Below, in pieces: positions 17,922 to 26,784 of a stretch of 64,000 nt of DNA. This stretch comes from Pseudomonadota bacterium (GTDB taxonomy: Bacteria; Pseudomonadota; Gammaproteobacteria; Burkholderiales; Burkholderiaceae_E), in NCBI GenBank assembly GCA_029779435.1, contig JAKPAM010000036.1, positions 1 to 64,000 on the forward strand, read 5' to 3'. Position 1 is the stretch's first letter. Each line of letters begins with the position of its first letter. Position numbers and translations under genes: made by a program. Under the pieces are notes generated by a model that worked only from the letters and a program-made list of their open reading frames with translations, searched no databases and had not been told where the DNA came from.

Positions 17922-20237
17922 TTACTCGAGCGGGGGCGGTGCCGCGCGGAAGGCCGCTTCGGTGATGCCGCCGCCAGGCTCCTGCATGCCGACGTTCGAG
18001 AACGTCGTCGCGCTGAACGCCTGCCAGTCGTTGGTGACGCGCTTGCTGCGTGCCGTCATCGCCGACGGGACGACGAAGGCCCACGACGTATTGACGTCCT
18101 TATAGTAGTCGTTGCCGACCTGGACCAGATAGCGGGCGTTGGCACGATCATCGGGACGCGACGTGTTGTCGACGACCAGGCGGGCCTGCAGCGTGACGAA
18201 CAGCGCGGCGATGTCGGTCGGATTGATCTCCACGCGGCCGCGGCCCCACCAGCCGTGCCAGGCATAGTTGACGTCCGCCGGCGGCTTGACCTCGCTCGAT
18301 CCATCGGCGTTCGTGCGCCGGTCCTCGGGCGTCGTCGCGCCGAAGAGGGAGCTCTTGCCATACACGGCGCCGCCGACGCCCGCGCTGCTACCCAGCGAAA
18401 CCCACTGTCCGCTGGATTTGCTCTTGTAGTACGCGCGGAAGTTGCGGATATGCACGCGCGTGTTCGACGCGTTGTGGCCGACCCCATCGAAGATCACGAC
18501 CCAGGGCAACGTCGCGCGCAGGTAGTCACCGGTCGCGCGTCCGGGGTTCGAGGCCTTCCACCACGACGGCGTATTGGTCAACCGTGCATCGTTGCCCATC
18601 ATCACGTAGCCGGGACCGACGTACCAGCCCGAGGTCATGTTCTCGTAGCCGCGCAGCACCATGTCGTTCTTCAACTTCATGTCGTTGACGATGGTGTCGA
18701 CGGTGTTGATCGTCGTCGTCACGACCGGCGTGCCGCCGGGGGCCTTGCCGCCGACGTCGCTGCTGCCCGAGCCGCCCGACGACGAACCGCCCGAGCTACC
18801 CGAGGACGAGTTGCCCGACGAGGATCCGCCCGAAGAAGATCCGTTCGACGAAGATCCGCCCGACGACGAGCCACCGGAGGACGAGCCACCGGAGGACGAG
18901 CCACCGGAGGACGAGCCATTGGTGCTGCTGTCGACCGACGACGTCATCCACGACAGCGTGGGCGCGTTGTAGGTCGCGCGCGGATACGGATGGCCGGTGG
19001 CCGGGATCGTCTTGTCCCACTGGCGCGCGTCGGCCAGGATCGCCGTCTGCAGCAGCGCATAGCCCTGCTCATAAGTGCGGTTCGACGTGAAATAGTCGGT
19101 CGTGGCATAGCTGGCCCACGTCTGCACGGCGGTACTGTTCGGATTGTTGCCGCCCGGATACCAGTCGACGAGGTCGTGGAAGATCTTCTGTACGGCCTGC
19201 AGCGGCGTCAGGCGCTGGACGACCGTCGATGACGAGCCGCTATTGGACGAGCCACTGCTGGACGAGCCACTGCTGGATGAACCGCCATTGGACGAGCCAC
19301 TGTTGGACGAACCACTGTTGGACGAACCGTTGCTGGACGAACCGCTGGAGCCCGTGTCTTTCGGCGTCGTCGCCGTCGTGTCGTTCATCCAGCTCAGCGC
19401 GGGCGCGTTGTACGTGGCGCGCGGATACGGATGGCCGGCGGCCGGGATCGTCTTGTCCCACTGGCGCGCATCGGCCAGGATCGCCGCCTGCAGCAGCGCA
19501 TAGCCTTCTTCATAAGTGCGGTTCGACGTGAAGTAGTTCGACGTGGCATAGCTGGCCCACGTCTGCACGGCGGTACTGTTCGGATTGTTGCCGCCTGGAT
19601 ACCAGTCGACGAGGTCGTGGAAGATCTTCTGCACGGCCTGCAGCGGCGTCAGGCGCTGCGTCGTCGTCGACGAGCCGCCGGTGTTCGGGGCCGTCGATGT
19701 CGTCTGGGTCATCCAGCTCAGCGTTTCGGCCTTGTAGGTCGCGCGCGGATACGGATGGCCGGTGGCCGGAATCGTCTTGTCCCACTGGCGCGCGTCGGCC
19801 AGGATCGCCGCCTGCAGCAGCGCGTAGCCCTGCTCATAAGTGCGGTTCGACGTCAGGAAGCTGGATGCCGCATAGCTGGCCCAGGACTGCACGGCGGCAC
19901 TGTTCGGATTGTTGCCGCCCGGATACCAGTCGATCAGGTCGTGATAGATCTTCTGCACGGCTTGCAGCGGCGTCAGCTTCGACAGGTCGGCGGTCGCGAC
20001 GGTGGTGTTCGTCGCAGCCGCTTTCGACGAGGCTTCGATCGTGCGGGCCGATGCTTCCGCCGCGGTGTCGGCGGACATGTCGGCGCCGGATCCGGCGCCT
20101 CCGCAAGCGGACAGCGACAGCGTCGCGGCGAACAATGCGGCGATCGCGCAGGCGGGGCGGATACGGGACGGGACGGGAGCGCGGAATGGGTCGGAGGCTG
20201 GTTGCCAGTGAGGGGTGCGCGGGCTCATCGCGTTCAT
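17922..20237 (-). CDS. Repeat-containing outer-surface lipoprotein of unknown function
   Basis: 771 residues. The N-terminus has a hydrophobic stretch and lipobox LSAC (Cys45). Three ~89-residue repeats follow at 88-176, 196-284 and 343-431, each running from LTPLQAVQKI through DWYPGGNNPNS and TSNRTYEQGYALLQ to PYPRATYNAPTLSW. They are joined by Ser/Gly linkers (285-342 and 432-506) built of GSSS-type units. Residues 509-771 form the domain shared with the gene at 16846. ATG 20237 has AAGG 7-10 nt upstream. I do not recognise either domain. Position inside the EPS/adhesin locus suggests an envelope or matrix role; the linkers suggest that the repeat units extend from the membrane. Confidence 0.8.
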   Translation of the reverse strand: MNAMSPRTPHWQPASDPFRAPVPSRIRPACAIAALFAATLSLSACGGAGSGADMSADTAAEASARTIEASSKAAATNTTVATADLSKLTPLQAVQKIYHDLIDWYPGGNNPNSAAVQSWASYAASSFLTSNRTYEQGYALLQAAILADARQWDKTIPATGHPYPRATYKAETLSWMTQTTSTAPNTGGSSTTTQRLTPLQAVQKIFHDLVDWYPGGNNPNSTAVQTWASYATSNYFTSNRTYEEGYALLQAAILADARQWDKTIPAAGHPYPRATYNAPALSWMNDTTATTPKDTGSSGSSSNGSSNSGSSNSGSSNGGSSSSGSSSSGSSNSGSSSTVVQRLTPLQAVQKIFHDLVDWYPGGNNPNSTAVQTWASYATTDYFTSNRTYEQGYALLQTAILADARQWDKTIPATGHPYPRATYNAPTLSWMTSSVDSSTNGSSSGGSSSGGSSSGGSSSGGSSSNGSSSGGSSSGNSSSGSSGGSSSGGSGSSDVGGKAPGGTPVVTTTINTVDTIVNDMKLKNDMVLRGYENMTSGWYVGPGYVMMGNDARLTNTPSWWKASNPGRATGDYLRATLPWVVIFDGVGHNASNTRVHIRNFRAYYKSKSSGQWVSLGSSAGVGGAVYGKSSLFGATTPEDRRTNADGSSEVKPPADVNYAWHGWWGRGRVEINPTDIAALFVTLQARLVVDNTSRPDDRANARYLVQVGNDYYKDVNTSWAFVVPSAMTARSKRVTNDWQAFSATTFSNVGMQEPGGGITEAAFRAAPPPLE
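18720..19976 (-). repeat. Three ~267-bp coding repeats with Ser/Gly linkers
   Basis: Repeat units lie at 19710-19976, 19386-19652 and 18945-19211. Units 2 and 3 are nearly identical at DNA level and unit 1 is slightly more diverged. Linker DNA at 19212-19385 and 18720-18944 consists of short in-frame GGA/TCC-rich repeats (plus-strand GACGAGCCACC-type) that would be prone to slippage and copy-number change without loss of frame. Confidence 0.85.
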
Positions 20238-21011
20238 GTAGGACCTTATTGCATGCAGTGCTGAGTGGGGTACATCGCCGAGAGTCCTTGGTAAGAGGGG
20301 AGGGACGTGTGTTCGGCGGAAGGAGGTAGTGCGCTCACCGTATCGACGACTGTTTCATGTCGGTAGGCACCAGGGACGATCGGTGGCTGCTGGCGGATGG
20401 GCGCTGGAAATTTCCGACGAAGGTGTGACCAATGCCCTTTTTCCGACGATCGAATCGAGATTCACGACTGTAAGAAACGCCGATGAGGACGTATGTCACG
20501 GACGCGATCCACGCTGCATGCTTCGGACGGATTCGCGGCGAGGTGAGCATCGACCGACGAGCGGCAGCCGCGCGCACGCGAATTGGTATGGCACTAAGTG
20601 GGAGGCGGGCGCTAATGGCGGACATCGTCCGGCCAGTCGCCCCTCTGTATCGTGGCAAGGAAGTTCCCACCTTCAAGCGGGAGAGACTCACGAGCTCGAG
20701 GGGGGCGGTGGACGTGCGGGACCGGACCTACGGCAAGCTGGCGTGGGCGTGGGCGTGGGCGTGGGCGGGGGCAGGGCGCACGCAGGTGTGGACGTCGGCG
20801 TAAGCGGTAGGTGCGGACGTCACGTGGCCATCAGCCGGGACGTCCGCAAGGACGTCAGCGAGGGCGTCGGGGAGACGGTCGGCGGTTCGGCGGCGACGGC
20901 CGGCGCGGCGGGATTCGGTGGGGTTAGGTCCGTAAGGCCGGCGGCGATGGCCGCGGCGCGGGGGCGATCTTAGCGTTAACAGGCCCCAACGCCGCCTTCG
21001 CCGATCGCCGG
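20238..21011. other. Upstream region of the lipoprotein gene
   Basis: 774 bp without a supported gene. It should contain the lipoprotein promoter; an A/T-richer patch (about 20400-20480) is the only compositional hint and no clear -35/-10 pair was found. It also contains a (GTGGGC)4 repeat at 20743-20766. Reading leftwards, the beta-propeller gene (21012-22418) ends at its right border. Confidence 0.5.
20743..20766 (+). repeat. (GTGGGC)4 hexanucleotide repeat
   Basis: Four exact GTGGGC copies followed by GGGGGCAGGGC, in non-coding DNA between the lipoprotein and beta-propeller genes. It belongs with the hexamer repeats at 4279-4296 and 43597-43698. Confidence 0.7.
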
Positions 21012-22418
21012 TCAGATCAGGCGCATCGCATCGACGATGCGCAGATCGGCGGCCATGTTCAGCGTATGGACGCGCAGCATGCCGTGGCGTGCGTCGCCCT
21101 GCAGATGCAGGTGTTCGCGTTCACGATAATGCTCGGGATCCAACTCGACGATCTCGCGGATCGAGAGCGATTCTCCGTAGGCGCGGCCGCAGTTCTGCGC
21201 CGGACGCAGCAGCTTGCCGTCGACGACCAGCGGACGTCCGGCGGGGCGGGCCCAGCGCGCGTCGTCGACGATCGGGTTGCCCGGATGCGGGGTCCACGGG
21301 CCAAGCGGTGTCGGACCGTGGAACAGGCACAGCTCGTCGTCGAGCGTGGCGCCCAGGTGCATCCTCGACGCGAACATCCACCAGCGTCCTTCGTGTTCGA
21401 CGAGGCTCGGGTCGGCCAGCCGCTCGCCTCGCAGATGCTGGGCGTGCAGCGTCCAGCGGTCCGGCCAGCGCTCGCAGCGATAGACCTCGATGCACTGGTT
21501 CTCCGAGCATTCCGGCATCATGTACCACTGGCCCTGCCACGGGAACATGAACGGATACGACAGGTGGTAGGGCCGTTCCAGCACGCGTACCGGCGGCGTC
21601 GCGCGGCCGTCCGGCAGCAGTTCGAGCACGCTGATGTGGCCGCGCTGGGTCGCGAACGGCAGCTCTTCGAAGAAGACGTGGCAGCGTCCGTCCACGACGA
21701 CCGGAAACGGATCGGCCCAGAACGCGCCGGGCGGCGGCAGGATCGGTGTCCCGCGCGAGAAATCGATCGGCGCCAGCGGATGCGCCGGCCGATCGGCGAA
21801 CAGCACCCACTGCTGCTTGCGGCGAAGGCGTTCGAACAGCTTGGCGGTCAGCGCGCGGCCCGTGTGCCCGGCCAATTCGCCGGCACTCAGCGGCGCGGGC
21901 GGCGCGTCGCCGGCCGCCTGCTCGGGCAGGATGTCGGGCAGGCGCGCGAACCATCGGTTGACGAAATCGGTCGAGCGCTTTCGCGCGATCGCCAGCGAAC
22001 GCGACGGCAGGTGCGCGCGCATCATGCTCGCGCCGCCGATCAGTCGCCGGGTCGCGCCGCCGGCCGAGACGTCGACCAGTTCGCTCCAGACCCCGTCGCG
22101 GCCGATCCACGAATGCAGGCCCAGCAGCGGCCGGCTGAGTGCGTGGGCGGCACGGGCCAGCGATTCGACGGGGACTTCGGGGACCACCAGGTGGTCGATC
22201 GCCCGTGCCGCATCCGGGGTCGCGGGTGGGTCGACGACCACGGCCCGCGCGCCGGCGACGGCGGCCAGTTGCTGCCGGACCTGGGCGGCGAGTTGGGCCG
22301 ACACCGCGCCGCGGCCGATCGACATGCCGGCCAGGCGCCCCAGCGCGGCGGCATCGAGGATCGCGACGCGCGGTCGGGTATCCGGCGGCGCGGCGCCTTG
22401 GGGCGAGGGGGCGGGCAT
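21012..22418 (-). CDS. GINT1_N-type five-bladed beta-propeller protein
   Basis: 468 residues. The C-terminal two thirds (from ~235) match the domain known from the N-terminus of plant glucosamine inositolphosphorylceramide transferase 1 and from bacterial formyltransferase-like EPS proteins: GAFWADPFPVVVDG, HVFFEELPF, RGHISVLEL, PYHLSYPFMFPWQGQWYMMPE, DPSLVEHEGRWWMFAS and LGPWTPHPGNPIV. The fold is that of GH43/GH32-like propellers. The N-terminal third (with LGLHSWIGRDGVW) has a formyltransferase-fold flavour but no clear catalytic motif. It is the last gene of the tailoring module, 13 bp after the GMC gene; it may transfer or remodel a sugar substituent. Confidence 0.78.
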   Translation of the reverse strand: MPAPSPQGAAPPDTRPRVAILDAAALGRLAGMSIGRGAVSAQLAAQVRQQLAAVAGARAVVVDPPATPDAARAIDHLVVPEVPVESLARAAHALSRPLLGLHSWIGRDGVWSELVDVSAGGATRRLIGGASMMRAHLPSRSLAIARKRSTDFVNRWFARLPDILPEQAAGDAPPAPLSAGELAGHTGRALTAKLFERLRRKQQWVLFADRPAHPLAPIDFSRGTPILPPPGAFWADPFPVVVDGRCHVFFEELPFATQRGHISVLELLPDGRATPPVRVLERPYHLSYPFMFPWQGQWYMMPECSENQCIEVYRCERWPDRWTLHAQHLRGERLADPSLVEHEGRWWMFASRMHLGATLDDELCLFHGPTPLGPWTPHPGNPIVDDARWARPAGRPLVVDGKLLRPAQNCGRAYGESLSIREIVELDPEHYREREHLHLQGDARHGMLRVHTLNMAADLRIVDAMRLI

Positions 22419-22431
22419 CAGGTGGCGGGTT

Positions 22432-24027
22432 TCAGGCAGCGGGTTTCATCGAGGCCGGTGCCGGGGTCGGTGCCGGTGCAGTCGATCCGGCCGACGCGGG
22501 TTTCGCCGGAGCCGGTCCGGTCGAGGCGTCCCCGGAAGCGGGCCGCCCGCGGGTGGCTGGCGCCGGCTGGGTCGTCACGCCCAGCGCGCCCGCGCCGTCG
22601 GGCCGTGCCAGGTGGTCGGCCAGCCGACAGGCCAGTTGGACGATCGTCCAGGTCGGATTGGCCTGGCCCGCGCTCGGAAACACCGACGAGCCGCAGATGT
22701 AGAAGTTCGACAGGCCGTGGACGCGCAGGTCGGCATCCACGACGCCGCGCTGCGGATCCGTGCTCATCCGTGTACCGCCCATGTGATGGTTGCCGCGGAT
22801 CTCGTCATCGTCGGGGAAGTCGCCGTCGGCGGCCAGCCACGGCAGCATCTTCGCGCGGCCCATGTTGGTGCGGATCAGGTATTCGCCGAACATCTGGAAC
22901 ACCCGGCGCGCGGTCGTGCGCTCGATGTCGCCGTATTCCCAGTGCAGGTCCACGCGCGGAATGCCGAGCGCGTCGCGGGCCGTGCCCAACGTGACGCGGT
23001 TCCACGGCAGCGGCGCCTGTTCCCAGTTGGCGCGGATCTGCGTGCCGCACACCAGCTTGTACTTGAGCTTGTTCAGCGCCCATTGCGCGGTATCGGGCGC
23101 GACGCAGGCCAGGTCGGCCACCAGCGCCTTGGTGCCCTCGTAGTGCATCGCGTGCAGGCGCAGCGCGCAATTGAGCACGTGGCGCTCGCGGATCGCGTGC
23201 GTCGTCGGCGAGATGTACGCGGTGTTCTTCTGGTCGAAAGTCCACGGTACCTGCGTCGTGTTCAGCAGCGCCTCGCCGAGCGTGAAATGCGGATGTTCCA
23301 TCCAGTAGCGGCCCAGCGCGGTCGGCGTCTTGACGATGCGGTTGCCGTTGATGGCGTTGAACCACAGCAGCAGGCGGCTGTTCTCGATGCCGCCCGCGCA
23401 CAGCACGTAGCGCCGCGCGGTGATCGTCTCGTCCCGGTTGTCCGCGCCGCGCACGATCAGACCGGTGATCTGGCCGCCCCGTTCGGTGACGTTGATCAGC
23501 GCCGCCTGGGTGACGACGGTGACGTTCGGCGATTTCTCGAGCGATTCGCGGTACTTGACGTTGAAGTTGGTCGGCGGCGAGTACGAGAAATGGATGTACG
23601 TGAGGTTGTCGTCCAGCGGCTGGTCGGCGGGAACCGGCTTCAGGTCCAGGATCTCGCTGGACAGGCCGGCATACGGATCGAGATCGCTGCGCTTGATCGG
23701 CCATTCGCCGTCGACGCCCGGGATCTTGTTCTCGAAATCATGGGCATCGAGACGACGGCTCCAGCCGCCCCAGTGGTTCGACGTGCCGCCGAAGAAGCGC
23801 AGCCGCGCCACCGACAGCGGAAACGACAGCTTGCCGAAGACGTCGCCCTCGTACAGCGCCTGCGATTCGACGCTGTATTCCATCGGGCCGGCTTCGAGCA
23901 GCAGGACCGACAGGCCTCGCTTGCCGAGCAGCTCGGCGAGCGTGATGCCCGCGGGCCCGGCACCCACGAGGCAGACGTCATACGTGCGCCGGCCGTCGGC
24001 GACGGCATTCAGGTTCGGTGCCAGCAT
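22432..24027 (-). CDS. GMC-family FAD oxidoreductase
   Basis: 531 residues with the Rossmann FAD motif VGAGPAGITLAELL (residues ~21-34), LRFFGGTSNHWGGWSRRLD, GGIENSRLLL and the C-terminal catalytic region GNHHMGGTRMSTDP and SVFPSAGQANPTWTIVQLA. Relatives oxidise alcohols or sugars (large subunits of gluconate, fructose and sorbitol dehydrogenases). The last ~50 residues are an Ala/Pro-rich tail. ATG 24027 shares one base with the stop of the tiny Tat gene (TGATG), so the two are translationally coupled. The enzyme has no signal peptide of its own, so export would need the partner's Tat signal. The substrate is unknown; an EPS or nucleotide-sugar hydroxyl is plausible. Confidence 0.87.
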   Translation of the reverse strand: MLAPNLNAVADGRRTYDVCLVGAGPAGITLAELLGKRGLSVLLLEAGPMEYSVESQALYEGDVFGKLSFPLSVARLRFFGGTSNHWGGWSRRLDAHDFENKIPGVDGEWPIKRSDLDPYAGLSSEILDLKPVPADQPLDDNLTYIHFSYSPPTNFNVKYRESLEKSPNVTVVTQAALINVTERGGQITGLIVRGADNRDETITARRYVLCAGGIENSRLLLWFNAINGNRIVKTPTALGRYWMEHPHFTLGEALLNTTQVPWTFDQKNTAYISPTTHAIRERHVLNCALRLHAMHYEGTKALVADLACVAPDTAQWALNKLKYKLVCGTQIRANWEQAPLPWNRVTLGTARDALGIPRVDLHWEYGDIERTTARRVFQMFGEYLIRTNMGRAKMLPWLAADGDFPDDDEIRGNHHMGGTRMSTDPQRGVVDADLRVHGLSNFYICGSSVFPSAGQANPTWTIVQLACRLADHLARPDGAGALGVTTQPAPATRGRPASGDASTGPAPAKPASAGSTAPAPTPAPASMKPAA

Positions 24028-24224
24028 CAGCGGTCGCTCGACAGCAGCAGCCAGCCCTGGCGCTGTTCGACGAGCTCGACGAGCGCGCGTGCCGCGAACG
24101 GCATCGCGGCGGTGGCGGTCAACCCGAGCGCGGCCTTGCACCAGTCGCGGCGCGATAGCGTCGATGGCGCGAGCGGGGGCAGCGGATGCGAGACGGGGAA
24201 TCGGGAGGAGGGGGTGGACATCAT
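24027..24224 (-). CDS. 65-residue Tat-signal protein, probable GMC small subunit
   Basis: Residues ~24-47 form a twin-arginine signal: SRRDWCKAALGLTATAAMPFAARA. Only ~18 residues follow (VELVEQRQGWLLLSSDR). The start ATG 24224 overlaps the GT14 stop by 4 nt (ATGA) and its stop overlaps the GMC start (TGATG), so it is a real coupled cistron. In gluconate and fructose dehydrogenases a small subunit with a Tat signal carries the folded GMC subunit to the periplasm; those subunits are usually 150-200 residues. This looks like a minimal version consisting of little more than the signal. Confidence 0.7.
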   Translation of the reverse strand: MMSTPSSRFPVSHPLPPLAPSTLSRRDWCKAALGLTATAAMPFAARALVELVEQRQGWLLLSSDR

Positions 24225-25207
24225 ATGGGTATCTTGCCGGCGGGCGCGCGTACGCCGCCCGCCGGGGTCAGGAGATCGAGGACGAGGCGCCGGATCGGTA
24301 CGTCCGCTTCGCGCGGGAACTTGCGCGCGAAGAACGCGGGCGATCGGCGCAGCAGGGGAAGGTCGTCCGGCGACAGCGCGACCGGGCTGTTCTGGTCGAA
24401 CCGGCTGACCAGGTGGTTGGCCGGGCCGATGCGAAAGCCGCTGTTGCCGATGCGGCTGCCGAAATACGCTTCGTCGGCGAATGGCATCCGGCTGAAGTAG
24501 CGTTCGAGCGGGTCGTCGGGATCGAGGCTGGCCAGCATGTCGCACACCGGCCGTTTGCAGCCGAACCAGACGCTGGCCACGTACGGGCGCCAGCGTCCGT
24601 GGAAAGGATGCGGACCGAGCCAGCCGGCACGGCCGGCGTCGAGGATCAGGCGGCCGGCGCGCGCCTTCAGCGGCAACGGCTGGCCGGCCGGGTCGGCGCG
24701 GTGCTCGATGCCCAGGTTCTGCCGCTGCGTGACGACCATCGCGTCGCCGAGGTACCACAGCGCCGCGCGCTGCTGCAGCCGCCCCGACAGCGTGCCGCGC
24801 CGGCCGAACACGCGGGCGCCGTGGCTGTAGCGGGCCTGCGCGTCGGCGTCCAGGTCGATCAGGTCCATGTTGACGTCGCAGGTGCTCGCGGCCATCGCAT
24901 CGCGGAACGCGCGGATCGGCTTGATCGGCAGGCAGTTGCCGCTCAGCAACTGGTAGTAGTCGCAGGGGCCGGTCTCGACGGCATGGCGGATCGTCCGGAT
25001 GATCGCCTGGCAGAAGCCCCAGGTGCCCCAGCCGGTGACCACCGGGTCGGGCAGGATCGTGACGTTCGGCCGATCGATGACCGGCGCCGGCGTCTTGCTG
25101 GTGTCGTGGTGGATGACCACGCGGCAATCATCGCCGAGCGCGTCGACCAGTTGGCGGATGCTGGCCGGATCCTCGGTCGACGTGACGAGCCCGAAAACTA
25201 GATCCAC
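24221..25207 (-). CDS. Core-2/I-branching GlcNAc-transferase-like (GT14) glycosyltransferase
   Basis: 328 residues with the GT14 pattern: N-terminal VFGLVTSTEDP, VVIHHDTSKT (residues 31-39), WGTWGFCQAIIRTI, then CDYYQLLSGNCLPIKP (82-97), and later ASVWFGCKRP and PFADEAYFGSRI. Family members are inverting enzymes that add beta-1,6 GlcNAc or xylose, often as branches. It has no membrane segment. It starts 29 bp after the DUF2264 gene and overlaps the Tat gene. It probably adds a side residue either to the EPS unit or to a secreted partner. Confidence 0.85.
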   Translation of the reverse strand: MDLVFGLVTSTEDPASIRQLVDALGDDCRVVIHHDTSKTPAPVIDRPNVTILPDPVVTGWGTWGFCQAIIRTIRHAVETGPCDYYQLLSGNCLPIKPIRAFRDAMAASTCDVNMDLIDLDADAQARYSHGARVFGRRGTLSGRLQQRAALWYLGDAMVVTQRQNLGIEHRADPAGQPLPLKARAGRLILDAGRAGWLGPHPFHGRWRPYVASVWFGCKRPVCDMLASLDPDDPLERYFSRMPFADEAYFGSRIGNSGFRIGPANHLVSRFDQNSPVALSPDDLPLLRRSPAFFARKFPREADVPIRRLVLDLLTPAGGVRAPAGKIPI

Positions 25208-25236
25208 GGGTTCTCAGTGTCCGGAGGGGCCGCCGA

Positions 25237-26784
25237 TCACGGCGAGGCCGGGGCCGGACATGCGACGCCCGGCGCGGCGGTCGAATACTTTCGCGATTCG
25301 TACAGCGCGGCGTGGTTGTCGGGCCGGCGCGAACGGTTCAGCGCCAGTTCCATCAACTGGCGCGACAACGTGTAGTGCTTGAGCGGCAGGTCGGCGTCCG
25401 GCGGGTTGGCGTCGATCGTCAGCGTGATGTGGCCGTCCTGCGAATTGCCGGCGATCGTCCAGTTGGTCGTCGCATTGTGCAGCTTGAAGTTGCCGATCTC
25501 GACCGGCAGCGGCTGGCGCGGCGCGTCGAACACGTGCTGGGATCCGTCGAGGTAGAACGCGGTCACCAAGGCGCGCAGCCCGGTCTGGCAGCTGCCCTGG
25601 CCCGAATAGGCATCGACTACCGACAGGTCCGGCCCGCAGAAGCCCTGGGTGACGGTGCCGCCGGCGAACGCGCCGCGGGTGCCGAAGAAGCGCGTCGACG
25701 TGTCGAGCGCGCGCATCGCCTCGCCGATCGTCACCGATTGCGGATCGAGCGCCGCGGCCGTCAGCAGGCCGGTGGCCGCCCCCAGCCGGTAGCAGACGCT
25801 GCGGCCGTACATCGGATGCCCCTGCGGCCCGAAGAAGTGCTTGAAGAAAGCGCCGAACTCGCCCTGTGCCTTGCGGATGAAGGTCGGGTACAGGTCCGGC
25901 TGCATCTGGTTGAGCCAGAACAGGTTGTAGTGGATCGCCCAGGAGTTGTAGTAGTCGAAGCCATTGGGCGGATCATCGAACCAGCCCTCGCCGCGGTACA
26001 GCGAGCGGAACCGCTCGAACATCGTGATCGCGCGCTCGTCGTAGCCCGATACGTCGACGCCCAGCGCCCGCAGCGTCGCATAGACGACCAGCGGCGGCAG
26101 AGACCAGTTGCCCGAGTACATCTTGACTTCGAGCGCCTGACGCAGCCAGGTGGCGATCTGCGTGCGCTGCGCCGGCGTCAGCTTGGCCCAGACCTGGTCG
26201 CGCGACAGCCACAGCGCCAGCGCGATGTCGCCCGATTCGTAGGCGACCTGGTCGTAGTCCTTGAGCTTGCCCCAATATTCGGGGCCGGCCGGATCGGTGC
26301 CCGCCAGCAGGCCCTGGGTCAGCAGTTCGCTGACGAGCACGCGGCGCTGGCCGAGAACGACGTTGTCGGCGCGGCCGCTGGCGAGCCAGGCGCTGGCCAG
26401 CGGCGCGAAACGCGCGAACCCTTCGACGCCGTCGATCGGGTGGCCATTGTCGCTGGGCGCGCCGGGCAGGAACACGCGCGCGCCCAGAGGCGAACGATAG
26501 TTGACGAAACCTTCGAGCAGGTATTGGAACAGGTGCTCGTAGGCGGAAGTGGGTACCGCGGGCCCCTTGGCGGACAGTTCATTCAGCAGGTCGGCGCGCT
26601 GGATGGCCGATGGTTCGACCGGCGTGGTGCGGTCCGACCAGCCCGGCACGCCGCGGACCTGTCTCAACGCGACGACGCCAGCCGCCACCACGACGGCGAC
26701 GAGCACGAGCAGCACGAACGGCCAGCGCCGCCAACGGCGCTGCCGTGGGCGATCTGCTGGGTTGAGTGATGCTGCTGCCGCCAC
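25237..26784 (-). CDS. Membrane-anchored DUF2264 alpha/alpha-barrel protein
   Basis: 515 residues. A basic N-terminus and one helix (PFVLLVLVAVVVAAGVVAL, residues ~22-40) anchor it in the inner membrane with the domain in the periplasm. The body matches DUF2264: GVEGFARFAPLASAWLAS, EYWGKLKDYDQVAYESGDIALALWLSRD, FDYYNSWAIHYNLFWL and GRSVCYRLGAATGLLTAAAL. The family shares the (alpha/alpha)6 fold of unsaturated-uronyl hydrolases and some polysaccharide lyases, so a polysaccharide-cleaving or editing role is likely but not shown. It lies 119 bp downstream of hlyD. Confidence 0.82.
   Translation of the reverse strand: MAAAASLNPADRPRQRRWRRWPFVLLVLVAVVVAAGVVALRQVRGVPGWSDRTTPVEPSAIQRADLLNELSAKGPAVPTSAYEHLFQYLLEGFVNYRSPLGARVFLPGAPSDNGHPIDGVEGFARFAPLASAWLASGRADNVVLGQRRVLVSELLTQGLLAGTDPAGPEYWGKLKDYDQVAYESGDIALALWLSRDQVWAKLTPAQRTQIATWLRQALEVKMYSGNWSLPPLVVYATLRALGVDVSGYDERAITMFERFRSLYRGEGWFDDPPNGFDYYNSWAIHYNLFWLNQMQPDLYPTFIRKAQGEFGAFFKHFFGPQGHPMYGRSVCYRLGAATGLLTAAALDPQSVTIGEAMRALDTSTRFFGTRGAFAGGTVTQGFCGPDLSVVDAYSGQGSCQTGLRALVTAFYLDGSQHVFDAPRQPLPVEIGNFKLHNATTNWTIAGNSQDGHITLTIDANPPDADLPLKHYTLSRQLMELALNRSRRPDNHAALYESRKYSTAAPGVACPAPASP

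Noticed and set aside
18720-19385. A CRISPR array in the repetitive stretch of the lipoprotein gene
   Set aside because: Repeats are short, in frame, coding for Ser/Gly linkers, with no unique spacers and no cas genes.
21634-24408. A 924-codon plus-strand frame, and similar long plus-strand frames at 21066-22994, 28262-30613 and 32211-34454
   Set aside because: They lie antisense to well-supported genes (propeller, GMC, ABC, adhesin); their length results from high G+C, and the translations are Arg/His/Gln-rich with no motifs.
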